64,000 nucleotides of DNA from Bretschneidera sinensis (lineage: Eukaryota > Streptophyta > Magnoliopsida > Brassicales > Akaniaceae), in NCBI GenBank assembly GCA_023935145.1, contig CM043705.1:87640084-87704083 (forward strand), in the 5' to 3' direction. The notes beneath the pieces were generated by a model. It was not told the DNA's origin and ran no database searches. It worked only from the letters and a program-made list of their open reading frames with translations. Each line of letters opens with the position of its first letter. The first letter of the stretch is position 1. Shown here piece by piece: positions 12,616 to 22,815 of the stretch. The translations under genes and the position numbers were made by a program.

Positions 12616-14600
12616 AAGTTTTATGCTGTTTGACTCGTAATGCACAATTAACCAAAATGACAGCGCAGTGGGTCTAATTAAATTAATTAATTAATAATGG
12701 TGCTGAATTTTATAATTATCATCTTATTTAAATTTAATTAATTTTTATTTTTGATTATTTTGAGATTTCAATTTTTATTTTTATTTTTGTTTATAAAACT
12801 AAATCCAAATCAGAGTTGATTAGTGTGTTAAGAAAAGAGCAAAACCATCTCGCTCTTCCTTTTTGTTGGAGAAATGCAATTTTCTTTTTCCTTAAATGGG
12901 ATAGTATGTGGGCCCTACTTTTTTCACCGATTCCAATCCTATGAATAAAGCCAGTCGCCACATATGCATCTCGCTCTTCCGTCTTTGGGCCCCCTGCATA
13001 ACATGCCACTGAATTTTGGCTTGAGTATATTTTTGGCCTAATCACCATCAGTTGTATCAAATGAATTTAAACCACTCGTTTCGTGATCGCGTTTTCATAA
13101 ATGGACGTCTCCCAATCAATCTGCCTGTGATCTGCCACGTAATGACATGAATAAAGACCACATTTTAATCCAACGGTGAAGATTAGGTTTTCTGATTGGT
13201 TTTTTTGTTTGTTTTTTTTAAATTTAAGATAATAGGAATTATGGGTGGGTAGCTAGGAAAGGATTTGGAATATAATGAAGCAGTAGTTGCCATGTTCCCA
13301 CTCCCACATGCATGTAGGACATTTGGCTGTTCTAGGTCAAACAGTTCTGGTAGTGTTTGGTTGCGAGGATATCCTTACCAGTTTGTGGGAGACTTAGAGT
13401 AGCTAAGCAGACGGTAGAGGTGAGGCTTTTAACATATTTTGGTTTTTAATTATTTATTGGCTCGTTAAAATAGGGTTTAAATATTAAAAATAAAATTTAT
13501 TAAAAAATAAATATTTTTAACTCGTATTTATTAATCTGTAACTCGTAAAATTCAATTCGTATTTGATTTGAATTATTCTTCACTTAAATAAAAAAAAAAT
13601 TATCAATATCTATTTTTAACCAATTATTTGCTTATTAAAATATAAATATAAATATAAAAATTAAATATATTAAAAATAAATATTTTTAACCAATTATTTG
13701 CTTATTAAAATAAAAATATAAATATAAAAATTAAATATATTAAAAATAAATATTTTTAATTAATATTTGTTAATCTGTTACAAGTAAAATTTGACATATA
13801 CCCAATTTTTCGGGTCTATTTTCCGCCTCTAGTAAAGACACTGTACAGAAGTTTGCTGCCTTTAGTTGGTACTTGATAGTTCCAATCTAATACTCACAAC
13901 GACTAGTTTAGTGCATGCATTTAGTCTAAAAAATCACCAACTATAATTCAACGAATAATTTATGGAAATTATCTATTGATCCATTGAGAAAGAGTTAGGG
14001 GTAAATACGTAGGGAAAATGTTTTTTTCTCATTGAAAAGTTTATGTCAATTCTGATTAGGTTTGCTACCCCTCAATTATTCTGCTAAAGGTGAACATATT
14101 TCTTTTTTCAGTTGCAAACTGCAATGTCACTCTCATTTGCTAGCTGGATAATTGTGTAGCTGAAGATTAGGAGAAGAAAATGTTGTTAGTGTCTCAAGTA
14201 TTAATGGTTAGTACAAATGGAGATATTCATGAGCTAAAAAATTAACAAAATTAAAATGCTAAATTCTTATTGATTCAAATCATATTATATTTAAACTCGA
14301 TTAAAAAAATTTATAAGCTAAAGATTTTAATCGACATTGATTTATAAATCGTTACAAGTAAGTTTAAATAAACTCAAAACCAAATTAAACCAAATCAAAT
14401 CAGTTTAAATCTGATTTATAACCTTCACGGATATGAATATAAATTTAATGACCCCGAAAAAATTACCAGTACCCCCTTGAAATTACTGGTCGAGTAAACC
14501 CGGGTGCGGGTTAACAGGATTACCCGTTTATTTCCAGCCAAACGGTGTGTTTTATGTTTTAATCTAAAAAGCTTCAGTCTTTCCCTGTTGTTCTCACTAC
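12616..14600. other. Intergenic spacer with AT-rich repeats
   Basis: No gene is visible between the head-to-head AFG1-like and PET191 promoters. It holds an AT-rich element with a 70-bp tandem repeat (13415-13834) and otherwise unremarkable AT-rich sequence. Confidence 0.55.
13415..13834. repeat. AT-rich repeat block, two 70-bp tandem units
   Basis: TATTTTTAACCAATTATTTG occurs at 13611 and again at 13681, so the period is 70 bp; a third partial copy starts at 13751. Looser copies flank this at about 13500 and 13765 (TTTTTAACTCGTATTTATTA versus TTTTTAATTAATATTTGTTA). The outer ends carry TAGAGGTGAGG and, inverted, TAGAGGCGGAA, which suggests a degraded terminal-inverted-repeat element. Confidence 0.6.
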
Positions 14601-14604
14601 TCTT

Positions 14605-17600
14605 CGAACGCAAGTGTATCTGACGCTAACTCTCTCTCTTCTTTCTCTCTCTACTGGCGGCACCAACTGTAACCAGATCTTGGAAACCTTTAATGGCAGT
14701 GCAAGCCCACCATCCGCAAGCCGCAACCCTCCGACCTTAACTTTGTAATTGGTAAAAGAAAAAGACACCTGCAGAATCCCACCACCAACGGAATTCCACC
14801 ACCATCGACGGCTCCACACTCTGAAATTGGTAAATACTATTTCTTTTAAGTCATATTTGTGTTTGAGATTTAACTATTACGATTTGCACTGAAAAGACAA
14901 AAAATTGCTTTGCAAGTATATTTGTATGTATATGCTGCAACTGAAAATATCATTATCTCACTCTGTTTGTTCGTGTGTGCATTTCCATAATCTACCCATG
15001 TTTGTGATAAAAATAATTCATAAGTCTATCAATCCAGTGAAATCCGCGCTGGCAAAGCCCACTGTCTCTTTTGTTCCCAAAAGCCAAAGTACCCAATGTT
15101 ACCTATTTAATTTTTAGTTTCCCTTTTCTGTGAATCCTTCTTTTGTTTTAGTTCTTTTTTAGATGGGAAATGTTTCAATCAAAAATTGTAATTGTTTTCT
15201 AAATAAGTAGTTTGTGGTGTGTAAATTAATTATTGGGTGGAGCAGATAATTTGCCTTTGTGCTAGCGGGGTCTCAAGTATGAGGTAACTGATTCCCAAGG
15301 GTTTTCTTGGAAGTAGGTTTGTGAAAGGAATTGTGTGTAGTTTCTAAATTATCAAGTCAAGGTAAAAATATAGTGGTAGTAATATGAATTCTGCATTTCA
15401 GTGGCACCATTCTCTTGTTTCAGATTTAGACAACTTATATTCTTTTTCTAATTGATCTGATTGGCATGAGCATACAACTTAATTAACATGTAAGTGTCAT
15501 GGATACTCTTAGTTGGAAATAAATTGTTAGATATTGAACCTGAGCTACTCTGTTTGCATGTGCTGAATAGATACTCTATTTTTCTAGGCTAGAGGCAATT
15601 TCTTTATTGACTAAAACCAGTTGTAGAAGTTGTACGGTAAGAAGAATTTTTGTTTTTGATAAGTAGTACAGAAAGGAAAATAGATAAGGTGAAACTTCAT
15701 TTTTTCAATTATTTGCTGCCATTTGGTGTAATATCTCATATTCTCATTGAATGCTAATGATAAATATACAATACGAGTGCATTCTTTGCTGTCTATTTTT
15801 CCAATTGCTATTTCGAAAAAGAAAGGATATTCCTTTATCCGTTATTATATAAATGTACCAGTGTATGAGTGCATTCTTTTCTTATATCCCCTAGTTAGGC
15901 CAATGTATTTGTTTGGAAGTTGGACCTTCCTGAATGTATGTGTATTCAATATATTTTATATTAAGAGTGTTTAGCGCATCACTCATTAAAAATGGACGGG
16001 CGTGTGCATGGAATAGTGGACCCTTTGGAAGCGGGCAATTTTGGCATGCACCCTTTGGCCTGTGACCCACGATGGGTTACCCCCACCTGACCCACCCTGC
16101 CTGTTGGTTGGCCACCTCTATGTTCAGCATAGAGGTATGATATGATATTACATTGAAAATGATCATCAATGGCCTAAAAACGCATTAATTGAGCATCAAT
16201 TGATGAATAAAAAATTAAACCTGTTGAAAGGGATTCCTTTATTTTTACTTTGTTTCTACTGCTAAATATTAGCAAGAAATTTAAAAAAAAATCCTTCTCT
16301 TTTTCTTTTTCCTTTCAAATCTTCAACTTGACATGATGAGGAATACCAATGTATTTTCAATGTCATGTAGTGGTTGTTTCCTTGGCCCACATTGTCTAAT
16401 GGTTAGTTATTTAAACTAAGGATTATGTTGATGATGGGAATAATATTCTACGACAAGCAATTCATTTATTTTCAAACCGACCCATTTCCTATCTATTATT
16501 TGATTGACTAATCCTTCATATTGGAATGTGTGAGGAGTCAAATGTTTTGGCAATTCCTCATGGGCAGATGAATAAAGAAAATTTTGAATCAAAGCTTTCT
16601 TAATAATAGCAACTAGAAATTAGCCAGTTGTATATTAATATGTTTGTTATGTTGTTTCCCATGTAAGATGATTTGTTGTTTCTGCATTTCTTGTTTTCTT
16701 TGTATCTCTGATAATTTACTGGAATGGACTGTGTTTGCCTTTTCTGTTCCTCTCAGGATGTGGTTGACATGCTTTGAGTAATCTTGGTATGTTAGTTGAA
16801 TATTGTTGAACATTGTAGCTTGAGTTAGACTTGTAATAGAAAAAAAATTGATGGGTAACCTGGGAACCTCCCTGCCGTACATGGATGGGCTAAGGTATAC
16901 ATTTCATGACCCATGTAAAATCCAGGCATATTTACCCATACTTGTTTGACCTATGACTTGCAATGACCTGTCCATTCCCTGCCGAATTTGCCTGTTCGAC
17001 ACCTTTGCACGTTGTATTTGGTTTGGTATTGACTTTGAGATTAATGATGATATTAGTATTCTTATTTGGCCCCCCGAGGGGCATTGGTATTGTAATGTGG
17101 CATTCATATAGTTAATTAGCTTGCTATTTTTATTTATAATATAGTTCAAATTTCTTGAAAAGTGTTACTAGAGAAATTATTTGAACTTTAGGAATTGTTG
17201 GAATCATGAATTTTGAATTGTTTTGAGGTGATACTTTTGGGATATTTATCCATAACCTGCCTTGTTCCCCTTTTCATGAGTGTTTTCTTAATACATTTAG
17301 TTACCTCGCTGAGCTCGTTAGCTCATTAGATATATTATTATTTCTGGTTTTACAGGTCACATAGGAAATTGATGCGTGGAAATTTTCTTACTTAAGGGGA
17401 TTGGTCATGAAACTAGTTTATTGTTCTTTTGTAATTTCCTTTGAGTTAAAGTATAGTTCTTTAATGTGGGTATTGTACTTAAGAGTTAAGACTCCTCGTT
17501 GAGTTGAGATACTTGTATTGGGAAACGGTATTAGTATATCTGAATATTTAATATCAAGTTAGGTTCTGGAATGATATTGATAGATGTAATATATATATAT

Positions 17601-18369
17601 ATATACAGAGACACACGCACACATATGTTTTTGACATAGTTGATAACAATTGTGGATCTTTGATGAATTGGTTAATGTTGATTTATGGTCAAATTGAAAT
17701 TATGATTGAGGCTGATGGGCTATGGTTGGTTGGTATTGTGTATACAGTGCGTGGGCTTGACTTGATTAAAATGGAGTTTCGGATTATACTGGATTGTACA
17801 CATGTTGTACTTGTGTTTGGGAAATGTTCGTGAAACACAGGAGGCTACTGGATTTTTATTTTGATATTTCTCACTTAGGTAGGTCAACCTTACCTGGGTC
17901 AAGGCGTTACAGTATCCATCAGAGAATATTGGAATTAAGTGTTTGCAAGTTCCCTTTTGATGGTTCTTGGAGGTTATTGGCTCGTCATTTGAAAACTTGA
18001 GGAATTGGTTAGTTCGTTCTTAGAACTTATGTAGATTCATTGCTTCGAGCTTGAGCTAACCCTGGCAAATTGGGTCTTATTTTGATTCCCAACTTTTTGT
18101 AGTGATAATCAAGTTTGACTGCTAAATTTTTGTTTTCACAATACCCAACCTAGTTCTTGGATAAGGTGTTATAGTTCCCCAAATTTGTATAGTGAAAAAT
18201 TGTCACGATTTACTACAACTTTTGTTTTGGAAATCATCTTTAGATATAGATGCTATAGCTATATTCAAGAGCTTGACTTTTCAAATGAATTTCAGGTGCT
18301 TCTCTATTATTGACTCTCATCTTTGTCTATTTCTTTGTGCGCGTTAGGGCCTTTAAAGGGGTATAAGAA
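14605..18369 (+). promoter_or_regulatory. Possible 5' leader exon and long leader intron of PET191
   Basis: A CT-rich stretch followed by balanced, C-rich sequence (about 14620-14829) looks like an untranslated exon and ends at GAAATTG|GTAAAT. An acceptor, TTTCAG|GTGCTT, lies near 18294, 75 bp before the start codon. If they join, the leader intron is about 3.5 kb. Most of the intervening sequence is AT-rich, with an (AT)n run near 17590 and pieces at 16000-16130 and 16850-17000 that look like repeat fragments; no separate gene was recognised there. Confidence 0.4.
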
Positions 18370-21300
18370 ATGTCAAAGTCGTGCAAGGGCCTCGCTATGG
18401 AGCTGGTAAAGTGTCTTAGCGAGTCTGATTGTGTTAAGGTAATTCATCCCTTGCACTTCTCTCTCATTTATTTTTCTTTCTCAAGAATCTACTTGATGAG
18501 TTGGGTTTCTTGCAATGCCTCTAATTCACTGTCCCAAAATGTCTCATTGGCAAAGTTAGCTTTGCTTCAATCGTTGAGTTTCCTAACAATGAATTTTGGA
18601 CTTACGAATTATTTGTTTCCTTTCCTTTTCCTTTTTTCCATATATTTGTATTTTATTTTATTGGCGAGAAGTGATCATATAGAATCTCTCTCTCTCTCTC
18701 TCAGTTATATTTCATTCTTTAAAAAATCTGCTTGATGAGTTTCGTTTTCTTATGCCAACATTTGTTTGTCAAAATATCTCGTTGGCAAAGTTCACTTTAG
18801 TTTTTATTAATGAATTGAAACTTATATATTATTTGCTTCCTTCTTTTCTTTTTTAATATGTTTTGGATCTTATTTATAGGTGGAGAAACGATCATATAGG
18901 GAATGTGCTGGAGAGAAGAGCCCATCAATATCGAGTGAGTGTGTGGGACTAAGGGAAACTTATTTTAATTGCAAGAGAGGACAGGCATGTTTTATTCTCT
19001 TCTGTTGCAATGCAATTGGGTTGTTTTATCATGTCTTGTATTATATGCATATATACATTTGTTTGTGTATTATATGTGTGTGTGTATTATATGTATGTGT
19101 TGTATATGCAGAAGATGATGGAGAGCAGACTTGAATTATTTCAGCTTGACTGCAAATAATTTCTTGATAATACTTTTCAGTGATTTCTTAATAACACCAT
19201 GACCATTTTGTACGATGTGTGAATTATCAATAGTATTCTTGGATATGGTGAGAAAGTTGAAACTTTAAATTTAATGTTAGCAAACAAATTTTGAGTGCAA
19301 TTCAATGGCTTATGAAATTTAGAGATAATGCTTCACTCTAGCTCTGCCTGCTGGTAAGAGGATGAGGGAAGGTGGGGTTTGGGTAGAGATCATAGGTTCT
19401 AATCCAAATGCCAAAGAGAAGAAGAAATGTTGAGATAATTTGAGCAAGTTGAGTGCATGCTTTCCAAATGGAAAAGAAGGCTGATCATTGTTGGCATAAC
19501 ATATCGTATTATCATTGTTGGTAATTGGTATGCATACCATGTGAGTACCTTTTCTGTATAAGTATATATGCCAATTGTTTAGAATTTGTTGAGAAAACGT
19601 AGTGAATTGTTAGATGCCTGAAACTCATACAATTTGCTATTCATCATGCACATATAGCTTCTTCTTTTTTTTGAGGTGATGAGAATATGAGTGGAATTTT
19701 ATTTTCTGACTACATTTATCTGATTGGTTATCAATCCTATGATATTTTGCTTTGAGGTTTCAGTCTTTCTAGGTCTGGTTTAAATTCAACTGTCCATGAA
19801 AGATATCCAGGTCTTGATTTACTTCCAAACTCTAATTTAATTAATGTCAAAGCACCATCAAACTAATCTAGAGAAATTTGCGAGAGAACTCATGCAGTTG
19901 CTGTTCAAAAATTTTAGCAACACTCCTCTTCGTCCCCAGCCACTGTCATTTTCCAAGTGTTCAAACTTTTACCAACTGAAACATTATTCAACCTACAAAA
20001 TCCTGTTCTTTTCTTGTATGAAAACAAACCCCCCAAATCCCATTTTTTCCAGCCTTTTGAGCCTTGATCAATGACATAAGTCGCATTGGCAGATTACATT
20101 CAAGCTGTCCTACTGCCTTGGGTGGTTAATTGATTTTACAAGATTTTAATTCTCTTTGTTAATGCCATTGAATTTTCTAACTGTGAGTGTGAGTGTGAGT
20201 GTGCGTGAACGTGCACGTGCACGTGCACATATGAGTAGAACAACCCTTAAGTTAGAAATCATGGTTCTTTGAGAAACACTGGTGGTGTAAAGGTTTAGTA
20301 TATAGGATTTCAGGTTTTAAATTTCCAAAGATTTAGGGGTTAAGGATAGAATTTAGGTTAAATTGGAGGTAGACTGTGTCTGGATTTGGTGTGAAATTGA
20401 GGAAGTAAACTAGCTGGGATTCTCTGCCTGCAGTTAAAGAGAAGCTTTTATAACTTCTTTTGATAGGAAATTGTGAAAGCCTGGAAATTTAATGGGTTTC
20501 CAGGGTTAATAATGGTGAGCGCAAGTAGAATAGTTTAGGAATCAAAAAACGTAAATTGGGGCTTAAATCAGGGCTGTCCAGGGCAATGAACATCAACAGT
20601 TTATAAAATAGGAATTTTAGGGGTTAATGAGTCTAGTTCAAGTTGCAATTTATTGCAAATTAATAAAAAGAAAGACAAGAAGATGAAGGCGCAAGAGATG
20701 GGAAAAACATGGCATGTTCAGTTGTGGTAAACTAGTGTTTCTGAAGATATTTTGTAGAAAATGGAAAACAAGGAAAATAACCTATTTGGATGGAGAGCTT
20801 TGTAATTTTATTTTCCAGGAGACGTGGCTTCTCAGCATGTATTATGGGAAACATTTTTTTGGAACTTTTTTATTTTTCAATCTCTGTATTTTCTACTTTT
20901 AGAATTAGAAAACCTGATAGAAGGGATGGAAAACTTGTTCTCTGCTAAACACTTGTCTTACAAATTTCTATGAAAAACAAAAACAAGGAGATAAAATGGG
21001 ACAAGAAAATGGAAAACAATTTTTTAAACCCATCCTTTAGAGGAGACTTAGAGCTCCTAGGAGTCTCACGTCGAAATAATTAAATGCACCATAAGCCATA
21101 CAATAAAAGAAAAGAAAAGATTATTGCATGAGTTGGTAGAAGCACAATTGGCTCTGTAAATCATTAGGATTGCATTCTATTTTACTGTGTGTCTGTGTGT
21201 GCTGGCAGGGGGTGTTATATCTTGCCCTTTTGTGTATCCTATAATGTCCTTTTTATTTACCTTTCCTTTTCTTTTTCATTTTTTTGGGTTTGTGGGGAGG

Positions 21301-21632
21301 GGGAAGGGGGGAGGGGAGCTTGGTTTGTTTATCCAATAACTACGTGGCATTTGAATGAGATAAAAACTCGGTAAGATCATTTTAACATTTTGAATGAGAT
21401 AAAGACGGGGTAAGATCATTTATATTATTGTTGGTGCTATGCAGTAAAAACAGTAAATCTGTAAGTTAACTTGAACAATTATGAATTTGAAAATGAGTAA
21501 TTAGGCAATATAATTCATATATGAATGATTTTTGAATCATTGAGCTTTAATTGACTAATGTGTTTTGCCTTAAAACATTCTTCTCTCTAGGTTGACATGA
21601 GAGCTAGGATTCGTGGAAACAAGGGCTACTGA
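18370..21632 (+). CDS. PET191: PET191/COA5-like cytochrome c oxidase assembly factor
   Basis: Three exons, 18370-18438, 18880-18984 and 21591-21632, encode 71 aa. The protein has twin CX9C motifs: Cys5-Cys15 and Cys44-Cys54, with further Cys21 and Cys32; it begins MSKSCKGLAMELVKC and ends IRGNKGY. Twin CX9C proteins are oxidised by the Mia40 relay in the mitochondrial intermembrane space, and PET191/COA5 is needed for assembly of complex IV. Both introns lie between codons (phase 0). The second intron (18985-21590, 2.6 kb) has a GC donor, ACAG|GCATGT, with a normal TCTCTAG acceptor; it is supported because the join gives the conserved KRGQVDMRARIRG. The last 10 bp of the CDS lie within a 104-bp tandem duplication. 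Confidence 0.92.
20181..20230 (+). repeat. GTGAGT/CACGTG simple repeat
   Basis: Several GTGAGT/GTGAGTGT units pass into GTGCACGTGCACGTGCAC, a run of overlapping palindromic CACGTG (G-box) cores, inside the PET191 GC-AG intron. It may be only a microsatellite; the G-box reading is inference. Confidence 0.7.
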
Positions 21633-21812
21633 GCGAATGGAGGTATTCCTTCCAAGTTATGGAATATGTCGTGTAGTTCAGCTAACATGGTTTGCTCCAC
21701 AGAACCATTGGAAAACACTTTTTTTATGGCTATTGGGTGAATGGAGGTATTCTTTCCAAATTCTGGATTATGTCGAGTAGTGTAGCTAACATGGCTGGCT
21801 CCACAGAAACTT
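21622..21812 (+). repeat. 104-bp-period tandem duplication at PET191 3' end
   Basis: The stretch GGCTACTGAGCGAATGGAGG at the stop codon recurs at about 21726 as TGGCTATTGGGTGAATGGAG, and both continue through TATTC, TTCCAA, ATGTCG, GTAGCTAACATGG-like and CTCCACAGAA. The two units are about 85% alike by eye. Unit 1 includes the last codons and stop of PET191, so unit 2 is a degraded copy in the 3' untranslated region. Confidence 0.85.
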
Positions 21813-22058
21813 TTGCGCTCTTTTGTTTTTGGCTCTTCAACCAGCAATTTTGAATTCATTTGAAAAATATACTGTTTTGTGTTATGAGTGAAAACACATC
21901 AACACCTGTTGGAGATTTATCTCCTTGGCCGTAGCTTGATTAGATATTTTCCAGTTGCATGATCTTTTCAAAAGCTTGTTCCTTTTAAGGGTATTATTAT
22001 CTCTATAAATGTTGCGATTGTAAAAGTTGTTGTAAGATACCAGAAATATTCTTCTTAT

Positions 22059-22369
22059 CACTGGGTTCTGTTGGATTTCAGTAAATTAAATTCCTTTATC
22101 ATCTTTTATTCAAGCCTTGGTGTATGGTTTGTTTACACAGTTCCTTCCCATGTTATTTCAAATTCATAAAAGTTGAACAAATTGTTTATAATATATTGCA
22201 AATCAATATACCACTGGGTTCTGTTGGATTTCAGTAAATTAAATTCCTTCATCATCTTTTATTCAAGCCTTGGTGTATGGTTTGTTTACACAGTTCCTTC
22301 CCGTGTTATTTCAAATTCATAAAAGTTGAACAAATTGTTCATTACCTATATATTGCAAGTCAATATACC
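22059..22369. repeat. 153-bp tandem duplication
   Basis: CACTGGGTTCTGTTGGATTT begins both units (about 22059 and 22212). They agree almost base for base through CAAGCCTTGGTGTATGGTTT and AAAAGTTGAACAAATTGTT, with only a few substitutions and a short length change near the end (TTTATAATATATTGC versus TTCATTACCTATATATTGC). The duplication looks recent. Confidence 0.93.
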
Positions 22370-22497
22370 AAGTTTAAGGAAGCATCCCAACTTTTTTCAT
22401 CAACACGGGAAAGACATTTGCGTTTTTCTCATTCTTCCCACCAACTGTACATTCAACACACTGGTGGTTGTCAAACCTAAACCTACACCTAAACGAT

Positions 22498-22815
22498 TCG
22501 CAACGCAATTGATTCACCGAGCCTCAATTCTTCCTACCAACCATACAACCCGATATAATATTATACCTTTAAGCTTCGATGCACCTTGTATTTCTCTGTT
22601 TGATAGAGACATTAATGGCTTCAACGTTGGCACTCTTTTTAGTGTCATTGGCAATTAATAGTGACACTATAACGAGGGCTAACATCAAAGCCATTAACGT
22701 CTCAATCAAACAAATAGATAACATGCATTGGTGCTTTTAGAAAAATGTAATATTATATCGGGTTGTGTCATCGGAAGGAAGAATTCAGGCACCGCAAATT
22801 AATTGTCTTGCAAAT
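22498..22815. repeat. Foldback / long imperfect palindrome
   Basis: Two arms of about 145 bp are reverse complements of each other around a centre near 22650. Examples: CAACCCGATATAATATTA (left) against the inverted TAATATTATATCGGGTTGTG (right), and GACATTAATGGCTTCAACGT against inverted GACGTTAATGGCTTTGATGT. A transcript would form a long hairpin. No open frame. Confidence 0.85.

Noticed and set aside
18880..19134. Alternative PET191 end reading through the GC donor
   Set aside because: The extra residues are low-complexity microsatellite translation and lose the conserved MRARIRGNKGY end; kept only as a possible retained-intron form.
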